A stretch of 64,000 nt of DNA from Streptomyces sp. NBC_00569 (GTDB lineage Bacteria > Actinomycetota > Actinomycetes > Streptomycetales > Streptomycetaceae). Location: positions 1,426,001 through 1,490,000 of the forward strand of contig NZ_CP107783.1 of the NCBI RefSeq assembly GCF_036345255.1, written 5' to 3'. A model generated the notes under the pieces. The model was not told the origin of the DNA. It was given only the letters and a program-made list of their open reading frames with translations, and made no database searches. Below are positions 26,426-35,046 of this stretch, piece after piece (the stretch's first letter is position 1; every line of letters begins with the position of its first letter). Both the position numbers and the translations under genes were made by a program.

Positions 26426-27498
26426 TTGACCGTGTTTCCCCAGAGCTTCGGGTCGTCGACGTTGTCATTGGTGACGAGCGGCGCGGGCAGCTGGTCCTCG
26501 AGGATGCCGCTGGGCAGCTTGACGATCTCCGAGTCGTGGTCGGTGGGACCGGGCTTGAACGTCTTCCCCTGCATCGCCGCCTTGATGTAGTACATGCCGT
26601 ACTTGGCGTAGGCGTCGGCGGGCTGGGAGACGGTCGCGTCGATCTGGCCCTTGCGGATCGCGGCGAACTCCTGCGGGATGCCGTCGTTCGAGACGATCGT
26701 GATGTGGCCCTTCTCGCCAGTCTTCTTGAGCAGGCCCTTGGACTTGAGGGTCTGCAGGGTGGGCGCGAGGTAGACGCCGCCCGCCTGCATGTAGATGCCC
26801 TTGATGTCGGGGTTGGCGTTGAGGAGGGTGTCCAGCTTCGACGCGGCGGTGTCGGACTCCCACTTGGCGGGGATCTCCAGGACCTTGAGGTCCGGGTACT
26901 TCTTCTTGACGCAGTCGCGGAAGGCCTGCGAGCGCTCGCGGCCGTTCACGGAGGCGAGGTCACCCATGATCTGGACGACCTTGCCGGTCTTGACCTGCTG
27001 GCCGAGGTACTCGCAGGCCTTCTCGCCGTACGCGACGTTGTTGGCCCGTACGACCATGGCGACCTTGCCCTTCTCGGGCGCGACGTCCACGGCGACGACG
27101 GGGACGCCCTTGCGTTCGGCCTGGTCGAGGCCGGCGGAGATCGCGGCGCTGTCGAGGGGCGCGACGACGAGGCCCTTGACGCCCTGGTTGAGCTGGTTGT
27201 TGATGTCCGTGATCTGCTGCGAGGGGTCACTGTTGGAGTTGACGGTCTTGAGCGCGTCCACGCTCTCGGACTTCGCCATCTTCGGCACGTAGTCGTTGTA
27301 CGACTGCCAGAACGGCGAGGTGAGCAGGGGCAGGATGACCCCGACCTTGCCCTTCCCGTCGCCACCGCCCTTGCCGCCGGAGGCGACGTCGTCCTTCGTG
27401 CTGCCGCACGCGGAGAGCACCAGGGCGGCGCAAGCGGCGACCGCCGCCGCGCCGACGATCCGCGACCTGTTCCGCTTGCGCACTGTTCTGCCGGCCAT
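26422..27498 (-). CDS. Sugar ABC transporter substrate-binding lipoprotein
   Basis: A 358-residue lipoprotein with basic MAGRTVRKRNRSR, a hydrophobic core and lipobox LSAC (Cys at about 31). The periplasmic-binding type 1 fold follows: VGVILPLLTSPFWQSYNDYV, GVKGLVVAPLDSAAIS, VPVVAVDVAPEKGKV and ITIVSNDGIPQEFAAIRKG, as in ribose and galactose binding proteins. The ATG at 27498 follows GAGGAG; an upstream ATG at 27513 is less likely. It is the first gene of the fucose operon, with a promoter and operator just upstream. Confidence 0.9.
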   Translation of the reverse strand: MAGRTVRKRNRSRIVGAAAVAACAALVLSACGSTKDDVASGGKGGGDGKGKVGVILPLLTSPFWQSYNDYVPKMAKSESVDALKTVNSNSDPSQQITDINNQLNQGVKGLVVAPLDSAAISAGLDQAERKGVPVVAVDVAPEKGKVAMVVRANNVAYGEKACEYLGQQVKTGKVVQIMGDLASVNGRERSQAFRDCVKKKYPDLKVLEIPAKWESDTAASKLDTLLNANPDIKGIYMQAGGVYLAPTLQTLKSKGLLKKTGEKGHITIVSNDGIPQEFAAIRKGQIDATVSQPADAYAKYGMYYIKAAMQGKTFKPGPTDHDSEIVKLPSGILEDQLPAPLVTNDNVDDPKLWGNTVK

Positions 27499-27553
27499 CT
27501 GACGGCTCCTCATCGAGCGAGATCGAGCGACTTCTGGTACCTGATGGCGGAAA

Positions 27554-27581
27554 TATTTATCAGACCACTTGGCGGCCACAA
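27554..27581 (-). promoter_or_regulatory. Fucose operon promoter with GntR operator-like site
   Basis: On the minus strand TTGTGG (27576-27581) and TAAATA (27554-27559), 16 bases apart, look like -35 and -10 boxes for the ABC/fucose operon. Between and over them lies TGGTCTGATAA (27557-27567, minus strand), one mismatch from the FadR-subfamily operator pattern TNGTNNNACNA. A regulator bound there would block the promoter. Confidence 0.5.
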
Positions 27582-27619
27582 CACCCCTCGGCGCCAACTT
27601 TTCCGCGTTTCAAGCCGTA

Positions 27620-27632
27620 GTGGTCGGACCAC
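27620..27632. promoter_or_regulatory. Perfect GntR-type palindrome
   Basis: GTGGTC-G-GACCAC is a perfect inverted repeat, and its core TGGTCGGACCA (27621-27631) matches TNGTNNNACNA exactly. It lies about ten bases upstream of a possible -10 (TAGACT, 27642-27647) for the regulator gene, so autoregulation is likely. Confidence 0.65.
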
Positions 27633-27677
27633 ATCTCTGGCTAGACTGCGGCGCACCCGGCATATTGAGGAGCGTCC

Positions 27678-28388
27678 GTGGAACAGACCGCCCCGCAGAA
27701 GGGCACCGTGACGCAGCGGGCCATCGAGCAGATCAAGGCGATGATCGGCGAGGGACTGCTCGAGCCGGGCCAGCGGCTGCCGACGGAGCGCGACCTGGCC
27801 ACCCAGCTCGGTATCTCGCGCAGCTCCATGCGTGAGGCGATCAGGGCGCTCACGGTCCTCGGCGTCCTGGAGGCGCGGCACGGATCCGGCATCTACGTCA
27901 CGCAGTTGAACGCCGGAGACCTTCTGGAGACGTTCGGCGTCGTCGCGGATCTCTCGCGCGGCGCGCGGCTCGTGGAGCTGATGGAGGTGCGCCGCGTGCT
28001 CGAGTCGACCGCGACGGCGCTGGCGGCCGCGCGCATCACGCCGGAGCAACTCGCCGAGGTGGAGCTGCACCTGGCGGCGATGGCGGCGACGGACGACCCC
28101 GAGGAGATCCTCTCCCACGACCTCGCGTTCCACCGGGTGATCGCCACGGCCGCGGGCAACGACACGATGGCCGCGATCCTGGAGGGGCTGTCGTCACGGA
28201 CGTTCCGGGCCCGCGTGTGGCGCGGCTACCAGGAGGAGGGCGCCTTCGAGCGCACGGGCCGCGAGCACGCCCGTATCCACCGCGCACTGGTCGCCCGCGA
28301 CCCGGAGGCGGCGCGCGCCGCGGCGGCGGCCCATGTGGGCGAGGTCGAGGCCTGGATGCGCAGCCAGCTCGACGCCGAACCGACCTGA
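27678..28388 (+). CDS. GntR/FadR-family transcriptional regulator
   Basis: A 236-residue regulator. The N-terminal winged helix (about residues 10-75) contains LPTERDLATQLGISRSSMRE, the typical GntR recognition region. The C-terminal FCD effector domain (about 90-225) has metal-ligand candidates in SHDLAFHRVI and REHARIHRAL. FCD regulators usually bind sugar acids or carboxylates, so L-fuconate or 2-keto-3-deoxyfuconate is a reasonable effector. It starts at GTG 27678 behind GAGGAG. It is divergent from the fucose operon and very probably its repressor. Confidence 0.9.
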   Translation: MEQTAPQKGTVTQRAIEQIKAMIGEGLLEPGQRLPTERDLATQLGISRSSMREAIRALTVLGVLEARHGSGIYVTQLNAGDLLETFGVVADLSRGARLVELMEVRRVLESTATALAAARITPEQLAEVELHLAAMAATDDPEEILSHDLAFHRVIATAAGNDTMAAILEGLSSRTFRARVWRGYQEEGAFERTGREHARIHRALVARDPEAARAAAAAHVGEVEAWMRSQLDAEPT

Positions 28389-28407
28389 CCCACCGCGGGA
28401 AGGAGGG

Positions 28408-29100
28408 TCAGCGCGGCGCCTGTGCCGCGAGCGCCGAGAGCAGCAGTTCCAGCGCCGTCCCGAAGGCGCTCTGCGCCATGAGGGGCAAGTGCTCGCGCAC
28501 GGCGTCGAGTTGGGGGTACGTGTCAGCCGGGAGTGACTGGTAGGTGTCCGTCCAGGCGCTGTGGTCCTGGGCGCGCCGCTCGGGCGGCAGCGCCAGATGG
28601 GAGGCGTCCAGGGCCGCGTGCCCGAGCGCCGTGTCGACGAACGCCGCGTAGTACCGCACGGCCGTGGCCGCGTCGAAGCCCGCGCTCCGCAGCAGCCCGA
28701 TTCCCGTCTCCACCGCCTTGACCTCGTTGATCCGACGCGTCACCCGGTACGCGGCCATGGCGGCGATCCGCGGGTGCTCGCTGTAGGCGCGATGGATCCG
28801 CCGCGCCATGCTCCGCAGGTCCGCGACCCAGTCGTCGCTCCGTGTGAAGCCGGCCATGCTCTCGCCGATGATCCGGTCGGCGACGGCGAGGAGCAGGTCG
28901 TCCGTGTTGTGGAAGTAGCGGTAGACCGCGCTCGGGTCGCAGCCGAGCGCGGCGCCCAGCCTGCGCACGCTCAGCGCGTCGGGGCCGTGCTGGCCGACCA
29001 GGCGCAGGGCGCAGTCGACGATCAGGTCACCGGAGAGCAGCACCCCCGACTTGGTCGGCTTGCGGCGCCGCCGCTCCACCGGAATCCGCCCCTCGGTCAT
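28408..29100 (-). CDS. TetR-family regulator
   Basis: A 230-residue regulator starting at ATG 29100 behind GGAAGGGG. The N-terminal helix-turn-helix (about residues 25-70) includes LSVRRLGAALGCDPSAVYRYFHNTDDLL. The C-terminal ligand domain has the TetR_C-like segment HPRIAAMAAYRVTRR. It is divergent from a permease and an amidohydrolase and separated from them by a palindromic site, so it probably represses them in response to their substrate. Confidence 0.88.
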   Translation of the reverse strand: MTEGRIPVERRRRKPTKSGVLLSGDLIVDCALRLVGQHGPDALSVRRLGAALGCDPSAVYRYFHNTDDLLLAVADRIIGESMAGFTRSDDWVADLRSMARRIHRAYSEHPRIAAMAAYRVTRRINEVKAVETGIGLLRSAGFDAATAVRYYAAFVDTALGHAALDASHLALPPERRAQDHSAWTDTYQSLPADTYPQLDAVREHLPLMAQSAFGTALELLLSALAAQAPR

Positions 29101-29138
29101 ACCGAATCCCCTTCCGTACGCGCCGCGCGTTCGCCTTA

Positions 29139-29166
29139 TGTCAACACCATTGACGCAACATTGACA
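29139..29166. promoter_or_regulatory. Candidate TetR operator
   Basis: Outer arms TGTCAA (29139-29144) and TTGACA (29161-29166) are exact inverted repeats, and an internal TTGACG (29150-29155) repeats the same element. The block lies between the divergent TetR and permease genes. Confidence 0.5.
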
Positions 29167-29219
29167 AGGCCTGTTTGATCGCACCCTCCCTCCCCTCCTC
29201 CGGTTTCAGGAGTGTCCGA

Positions 29220-30698
29220 ATGAGCAGCGAACCCCCTGGCCTGCGCCGTTCTCTCGGTGTCGTCGACGGCGTCGCCATCGCCGCGTCCAGTACCGCGGCC
29301 ACCACCAGCATCGGGATCGGCATGGGTGCGCTCGCCGCGACGGTGGGCCTCCAGGCCCCGGCGATCCTGCTTGTGGCGTTCCTTCCGATCCTGGGCATCG
29401 CCTCCGCGTACGCCCGCCTCAACCGCTCCGAGCCGAACATGGGCAGCGGCTATGTGTGGGTCGGCAAGTCGCTCGGCCCGTGGCCCGGCTTCATCACGGG
29501 CTGGGTCACCCTGGTCGGCACGGTCATCTTCATGGCGTACACCAGCGCCGTGACCGGGTCGGTCTTCCTCCAGTTCGCCAACAAGGCCGGCTGGCACCAC
29601 GCCCTCGGACTCACGCTGGACCCGAACTCGACGGCCCTGAGCACCGTGGTCGGCCTCCTGGTCCTGGCCGTCGTGACGTACACGGCGATCACCGGCGTCC
29701 GCAAGGCCACCCGGCTCCAGACCTGGCTGCTCGTCTTCGAGTACGCGGTCCTGCTGGTGTTCTGCGGCTGGGCCCTGGTCTCGGGCAGCCACGCCTTCCA
29801 GTGGTCGTGGCTGAACCCCTTCGCGATCCACGACGGCACAGCCTTCGCCCAGGGCCTCGTCCTCGCGGTGTTCTTCTTCTGGGGCTGGGACGCGGCGTTC
29901 AGCGTCACGGAGGAGACGAAGAACGTGCGCGACGCCGGCCGGGGCGGCTTCATCGCGCTGTTCACGATGCTCGCGATGTTCCTCTACGGTGCCGTGGCCT
30001 TCCAGCGCGAGATGAGCCTGCCCGAGCTGGTCGCCCAGGGCCCGCAGGGTCTGACGTATCTGGGCGCGAAGCTCGCCGACGAGCCGTGGGCGACGCTGCC
30101 GCTGCTCGCGCTGATGTTCTCCGCGGTGGCCTCGCTCCAGTCGAGCGTCATCCCGACGGCCCGCGGCCTCCTCGCCATGGGCCGCGACCGCACGATGGGC
30201 CAGGTATGGACCCGCGTCAGCCCGCGTTACGGGTCCCCGGCCCTGGGCACGGTCCTCATCATGTCGATCTCCGCGGCGGTCTCGGTGCTCGCGCTGGCCA
30301 TCCCCAAGCTCAACGAGATGATCCTCGCCGCCGTCAACTCCATCGGCCTGGTCGTCGCCCTGTACTACGGCCTGACGGCGCTCGCCTGCGCGGTCCGCTT
30401 CCGCGCCGCCCTGCGCGGTCCGCTGTCCGGGGCGCTGCGCGCGGTCGCGGCCCCCGCGGTCAGCGGCCTCGCGCTCCTCGGGATCGGCGTCTACCTCGCC
30501 CGCTCGTACCTGACGATGAGCGACAGCTTCGAACTCAGCCCGGACAACGGGTGGTTCATGCTGTCGATACCGGTCGCCATCGTCGTGTCCGGCCTGGTGA
30601 TGGCCGCCTACGCCAAGTACGTGCGCCGCTCCCCGTACTTCGTCAAGGGCGGTGTCACCACTCCCGAGACGGCCCCCCTGACCGCCGAACCTTCCTGA
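29220..30698 (+). CDS. APC-family amino-acid/amine permease
   Basis: A 492-residue transporter with about 12 membrane helices. The N-terminal block is DGVAIAASSTAATTSIGIGM, followed by PNMGSGYVWVGKSLGPWPGF, which corresponds to the APC helix 2-3 region, and WGWDAAFSVTEETKNVRDAG in helix 6. The start is ATG 29220 behind CAGGAG. It is followed 37 bases later by an amidohydrolase, so the pair probably imports and hydrolyses one compound. The substrate is unknown. Confidence 0.87.
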   Translation: MSSEPPGLRRSLGVVDGVAIAASSTAATTSIGIGMGALAATVGLQAPAILLVAFLPILGIASAYARLNRSEPNMGSGYVWVGKSLGPWPGFITGWVTLVGTVIFMAYTSAVTGSVFLQFANKAGWHHALGLTLDPNSTALSTVVGLLVLAVVTYTAITGVRKATRLQTWLLVFEYAVLLVFCGWALVSGSHAFQWSWLNPFAIHDGTAFAQGLVLAVFFFWGWDAAFSVTEETKNVRDAGRGGFIALFTMLAMFLYGAVAFQREMSLPELVAQGPQGLTYLGAKLADEPWATLPLLALMFSAVASLQSSVIPTARGLLAMGRDRTMGQVWTRVSPRYGSPALGTVLIMSISAAVSVLALAIPKLNEMILAAVNSIGLVVALYYGLTALACAVRFRAALRGPLSGALRAVAAPAVSGLALLGIGVYLARSYLTMSDSFELSPDNGWFMLSIPVAIVVSGLVMAAYAKYVRRSPYFVKGGVTTPETAPLTAEPS

Positions 30699-30735
30699 CC
30701 AGCCCCCGTTCCCTCACCGCAAGGAGTCACGTCCC

Positions 30736-32388
30736 ATGCCCGACACCGCCCCCGCCGATCTGGTCTTCACCGGCGGCCCGGTCCACACCCTCTCCCCCGC
30801 CCGGTCGCGCGCGACCTCGGTGGCCGTGCGCGGCGAGCGGATCGTCGCCGTGGGCCACGACGAGGTACGCGAACTCGTCGGCCCGGCCACCGAAGTGGTG
30901 GACCTGAAGGGCAAGCTGCTCATCCCCGGCTTCCAGGACGCGCACGCGCATCCGGTCGGCGGCGGCCTGGAACTCGGCCAGTGCGACCTCAGCGGCGCGA
31001 CGACCCTCGACGAGTACCGGCGCCGCATCTCCGCGTACGCGCAGGCGCACCCCGACACCGAGTGGATCACCGGCGGCGGCTGGTCGATGGAGGCGTTCCC
31101 CGGCGGCCTGCCCACGGCCGCCGAGCTCGACGCCCTCGTGCCCGACCGCCCGGCCTACCTCGTCAACCGCGACCACCACGGCGCCTGGGTCAACTCCCGC
31201 GCCCTGCAGGCAGCCGGGATCGACGCCCGCACCCCCGACCCCGCCGACGGCCGCATCGAGCGCGACGCCGACGGCGCACCGACCGGCATGCTCCAGGAGG
31301 GCGCGGCGAACCTGATCGGACAGCTGCTGCCGCCCGTCACGCTGGAGCAGAGGATCACCGGCCTGCTGCGGGCCCAGGAACTGATGCACTCCCTCGGTGT
31401 CACCGCGTGGCAGGACGCCCTCCTCGGCGAGCACGCCAACCTCACCGACCCCACGGACGCGTATCTCGCGACCGCCGCGGACGGGCGCCTCACCGCGCGG
31501 GTGGTCGGCTCGCTGTGGTGGGACCGCTCACGCGGGACCGAGCAGATCGACGAGCTCGTGGCCCGCCGCGCGGCCGGCACGCGCGGGCGGCTGCGCTGCA
31601 CGACGGTGAAGATCATGCAGGACGGCGTGGCCGAGAACGGCACGGCGGCCCTCCTCGGCCCCTACCTGGACGGCTGCGGCTGCGCCTCCGACAACAGCGG
31701 CATCAGCTTCGTCCCGCCGCTCGACCTCCAGAAGTACGTGACCGAGCTGGACGCGCGCGGCTTCCAGGTGCACTTCCACGCCCTCGGCGACCGGGCGGTG
31801 CGCGAGGCGCTCGACGCCGTCGAGGCGGCCCGCCAAGCCAACGGGCGCACCGACACCCGCCCGCACCTCGCCCACCTCCAGGTGGTCCACCCCGATGACA
31901 TCGGCCGGTTCAGGGAGCTGGGCGCGACGGCGAACCTTCAGGCGCTGTGGGCGGCGCACGAGCCCCAGATGGACGACCTGACGATCCCGTTCCTCGGCCC
32001 CGAGCGCAGCGCCTGGCAGTACCCGTTCGGTGATCTTCAGCGTTCGGGGGCGACGCTCGCGGCGGGCAGCGACTGGCCGGTGAGCAGCCCGGACCCGATC
32101 GAGGCCATCCATGTCGCGGTCAACCGCGTCCTGCCCGACGCGGCGCCCGGCACGCCGGTGTTCCTGCCGGAGCAGCGGATCGGCCTGGACGCGGCGCTCA
32201 CGGCGTACACGGCGGGCAGCGCGTACGTGAACCACCTCGACGACGTGACCGGCTCGATCACGGCGGGACGCCTCGCCGACCTGGTGGTCCTCGACCGGGA
32301 CCCGTTCGCGGCGCCCACGGAGGAGATCGGCGCGACGCGTGTCCTGGAGACGTTCGTGGGCGGCGAGCGGGTGTACGCCGCCGGGTGA
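30736..32388 (+). CDS. YtcJ-type metal-dependent amidohydrolase
   Basis: A 550-residue amidohydrolase of the YtcJ/Amidohydro_3 group. Metal-site motifs are PGFQDAHAHPVGGG near residue 75, VKIMQDGVAENGTAAL (carboxylated Lys candidate), FHALGDRAVREALD, and AAGSDWPVSSPDP near residue 445. Members cleave formamides and other amides. The ATG at 30736 follows AAGGAG. It is co-directional with the permease and probably controlled by the same TetR protein. Confidence 0.88.
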   Translation: MPDTAPADLVFTGGPVHTLSPARSRATSVAVRGERIVAVGHDEVRELVGPATEVVDLKGKLLIPGFQDAHAHPVGGGLELGQCDLSGATTLDEYRRRISAYAQAHPDTEWITGGGWSMEAFPGGLPTAAELDALVPDRPAYLVNRDHHGAWVNSRALQAAGIDARTPDPADGRIERDADGAPTGMLQEGAANLIGQLLPPVTLEQRITGLLRAQELMHSLGVTAWQDALLGEHANLTDPTDAYLATAADGRLTARVVGSLWWDRSRGTEQIDELVARRAAGTRGRLRCTTVKIMQDGVAENGTAALLGPYLDGCGCASDNSGISFVPPLDLQKYVTELDARGFQVHFHALGDRAVREALDAVEAARQANGRTDTRPHLAHLQVVHPDDIGRFRELGATANLQALWAAHEPQMDDLTIPFLGPERSAWQYPFGDLQRSGATLAAGSDWPVSSPDPIEAIHVAVNRVLPDAAPGTPVFLPEQRIGLDAALTAYTAGSAYVNHLDDVTGSITAGRLADLVVLDRDPFAAPTEEIGATRVLETFVGGERVYAAG

Positions 32389-32395
32389 CCGCTGC

Positions 32396-33349
32396 CTACA
32401 CGTCCGCCGCACACCGGAAACCGCAGTTCCCGCTGCTGGAGTCCGGTGTGTTGGCGGTGCGCGCGGCCACACGGTAGCGGTTGCAGTACGAGTCGTGGCA
32501 CATGTACGAACCGCCGCGCATCACCCGCGTGTCGCCCTCGGCGGGGCCGCGCGGATCGGTGAGCGGGGCCGCCGGGTGGTCGGTCGTGAACCGGTCGGCG
32601 ACCCACTCCCACACGTTGCCGACGGTGTTGTGGAGGCCGTAGGCGTTGGGCCGGTAGGCGTCGACGGGCGCCGTGCCGGTGTGGCCGTCCTCGCCCGTGT
32701 TCACGACGGGGAACTCGCCCTGCCAGATGTTGCAGCGCCAGTGGCCGCGCGGGGTCAGCTCGTCGCCCCACGGGTAGCGGGCCTGGTCGAGGCCGCCGCG
32801 GGCCGCGTACTCCCACTCGGCCTCGGTGGGCAGCCGCTTGCCGGCCCAGGCGGCGAAGGCGCTCGCGTCGTCCCAGCTGACGTGGATCACGGGGTGCCGC
32901 GACCGGTCCCCGATCCCGGAGCCGGGTCCCTCGGGCGCGCGCCAGGTCGCGCCCTCGACACCCCGCCACCAGGGGGTCCCCGCCGGGGCGGGCGTCGCGC
33001 GGGCGAGGCGCGGGTCGAGGAAGCCGGCGAAGACGTACGACCAGCCGAACCGCTCGGCGGCGGTCACGAACCCGGTGTCCTTGACGAACGTCGCGAACTG
33101 GGCGTTCGTGACGGCGTGTTCGTCGATCCGGAAGGGGCCGACGGTGACCTCGCGAACCGGTCCCTCGCCGTCGCCGTGGTTCGCCCGGTCGTCCTCGTTG
33201 CCCATGCGGAACGTGCCGCCGGGCAGCGTCACCATGCCCTTGCCGGAGGCGCGCCGGGCCGTCGGGGCGAGGGGCACGGGCTGCGGATCGCCGCCGCCTT
33301 CGCGGCGCGCGGCGCAGCAGGCCTTCGGGGTCACGTCTTCCGCAGTCAT
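32396..33349 (-). CDS. Formylglycine-generating enzyme (sulfatase modifying factor)
   Basis: A 317-residue FGE/SUMF1-family protein. It shows MVTLPGGTFRMGNEDD, the substrate-binding region PVIHVSWDDASAFAAWAGKR, and RLPTEAEWEYAARGG. The active-site cysteines are present in MRGGSYMCHDSYCNRYRVAA, placed as in the copper-dependent Streptomyces enzyme. It converts a Cys in CXPXR of sulfatases to formylglycine. No sulfatase gene lies in this window. The start is ATG 33349 behind GAGGCGG. It is 98 bases downstream of the GH29 stop on the same strand and could be the last gene of that operon. Confidence 0.92.
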   Translation of the reverse strand: MTAEDVTPKACCAARREGGGDPQPVPLAPTARRASGKGMVTLPGGTFRMGNEDDRANHGDGEGPVREVTVGPFRIDEHAVTNAQFATFVKDTGFVTAAERFGWSYVFAGFLDPRLARATPAPAGTPWWRGVEGATWRAPEGPGSGIGDRSRHPVIHVSWDDASAFAAWAGKRLPTEAEWEYAARGGLDQARYPWGDELTPRGHWRCNIWQGEFPVVNTGEDGHTGTAPVDAYRPNAYGLHNTVGNVWEWVADRFTTDHPAAPLTDPRGPAEGDTRVMRGGSYMCHDSYCNRYRVAARTANTPDSSSGNCGFRCAADV

Positions 33350-33447
33350 GGTTCCGCCTCGTACACGCACTGGACCGATGCGGCCGATCCTCGCACGCGT
33401 GGGGCGGCCCGCGTCCGGCGGGCCACCCCACGTCCCTGTCCCCGCGC

Positions 33448-35013
33448 TCAGACCCGGGAGCGGTAGAGCCCGAACCGGGCGATGTGCGGGCCGGTGCGGG
33501 TCTGCGTGATCCGCAGGCGCCACTCGCGGGCCGTCACCGGCGCCGGCAGGACCAGGACGCGGCTCGCGCCGATCGTCCCGGCCCGCGCCACCTCGGTCCA
33601 GGCGCCGCCGGACTTCGCCTCCACGACGAACTGCTCCACCTGCTGCCCGTGCCGGATGTCCTCGGCGAGCCGGATGCGGTCGACCTCCCGGGCGGTGCGC
33701 AGGTCGACGGTGCGGGTGCCCGCGCCGTCGTCGCGCACACGGGCGCCGTCCGCCAGGTCCTCGGGCAGTTCGCGGTCGATGCGCTCGCGGAACTCCTTGA
33801 GCCGCGCCACGTCCGCCGCGGGCAGCAGGCCGTCCGTGTCCGGCGGGATGTTGAGCAGCAGCACGGAGTTGCGGCCCACCGACCGGAACCAGATGTCGGC
33901 CAACTGGTCGACGCTCTTGGGCTGTTGGTCCGCGTGGTAGAACCATCCGGGCCTGATGGACACATCGCACTCGGCGGGCCACCACTGGAGATACTGGGCT
34001 ACGGAGCGCGACTGGGCGAGCGCGTCACGGCTGCCCTGGTCCGGCGCGTCGTACCGCAGGGCGTAGTCGACGCTTCCGTTGCCCGAGTCCTTGACCGGGA
34101 CGACGCTCCACTCGTCCTCGCGCGCCAGTCCGCCCTCGTTGCCCACCCAGCGCACGTCCGGTCCGCGCACGGCCATGGTGGCGCCGGGGGCGAGCGCGCG
34201 GATCACCGCGTACCAGCTGTCCCAGTCGTACGTCTCGACCTTCTCCGGCGGGATGCGGCCCTGCGCGCCGTCGAACCACACCTCGTCGACGGGCCCGTAC
34301 TCGGTGAGCACCTCGTAGAGCTGGTTGAGCATGTGGGCGCCGTAGTCGGTCGCGTCGAGGGTGAACGTGCGCAGGTCGCCGCCCGCCCGGTCGTCGCCGT
34401 CGACGAGCGTGGGGATGGTGCGGGCGGACCGCTTGCTGCCGTTGGCGTAGACGCCGTCGAGGTACTGGTTCTCGTCCGCGGGCGAGATGTAGACGCCGAC
34501 CTTGATGCCGTGCTTGCGCATGGAGTCGGCGAAGGAGCGCAGCACGTCGCCCCGGCCGTCGCGCCAACTGCTCGACGCGACACTGTGCTCGGTGTAGCGG
34601 GACGGGTAGAGGACGAAGCCGTCGTGGTGCTTGACCGTGAGGATGGCGAGCTTGAATCCGCCGTCGCGCAGCGCGCGGGCCCACTGGTCGGTGTCGAGGC
34701 CCGTCGGCTGGAAGACGTTCGGGTCCTCGTCTCCCGTACCCCATTCGAGGCCGGTGAAGGTGTTCACGCCGAAGTGCAGGAAGGCGGTCTTCTCCAGGCT
34801 CTGCCAGGCGATCTGACGCTTTGTCGGCCGGACGAGGGAGGCCTTGGCGACCACTTCCTCCGGGGAGTCCGCGGTGCTGATGGGGATGCGGAAATGGGGT
34901 TCTGCCGCCGTGGTGCCGCCGGCCGCCGGGGCGGCCAGGGCGAGGGAGTTGCTCGATGCGGCCACGGCCGTGGTCGCGGCGGCGGCCAGGAAAAGTCGTC
35001 TGCTGACGGTCAT
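33448..35013 (-). CDS. Secreted alpha-L-fucosidase (GH29)
   Basis: A 521-residue secreted glycosidase. A twin-arginine-type signal (MTVSRRLFLAAAATTAVAAS) is followed by the GH29 barrel: WQSLEKTAFLHFGVNTFTGL, LAILTVKHHDGFVLYP and the nucleophile Asp in EVWFDGAQG (about residue 246). The C-terminal 90 residues look like a beta-sandwich (RVLVLPAPVTAREWRLRITQ), possibly carbohydrate-binding. It follows the GH20 gene by 33 bases on the same strand. The two enzymes would strip fucose and N-acetylhexosamine from extracellular glycans. Confidence 0.9.
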   Translation of the reverse strand: MTVSRRLFLAAAATTAVAASSNSLALAAPAAGGTTAAEPHFRIPISTADSPEEVVAKASLVRPTKRQIAWQSLEKTAFLHFGVNTFTGLEWGTGDEDPNVFQPTGLDTDQWARALRDGGFKLAILTVKHHDGFVLYPSRYTEHSVASSSWRDGRGDVLRSFADSMRKHGIKVGVYISPADENQYLDGVYANGSKRSARTIPTLVDGDDRAGGDLRTFTLDATDYGAHMLNQLYEVLTEYGPVDEVWFDGAQGRIPPEKVETYDWDSWYAVIRALAPGATMAVRGPDVRWVGNEGGLAREDEWSVVPVKDSGNGSVDYALRYDAPDQGSRDALAQSRSVAQYLQWWPAECDVSIRPGWFYHADQQPKSVDQLADIWFRSVGRNSVLLLNIPPDTDGLLPAADVARLKEFRERIDRELPEDLADGARVRDDGAGTRTVDLRTAREVDRIRLAEDIRHGQQVEQFVVEAKSGGAWTEVARAGTIGASRVLVLPAPVTAREWRLRITQTRTGPHIARFGLYRSRV

Positions 35014-35046
35014 CTGCGGGTGGGGTCCCTTCAGGTCGGCGCCGGG

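Noticed and set aside
27557..27632. DasR-responsive elements in the fucose regulator region
   Set aside because: TGGTC and GACCA arms are separated by one base rather than two, and a FadR-type regulator is adjacent, so a local operator is more likely.
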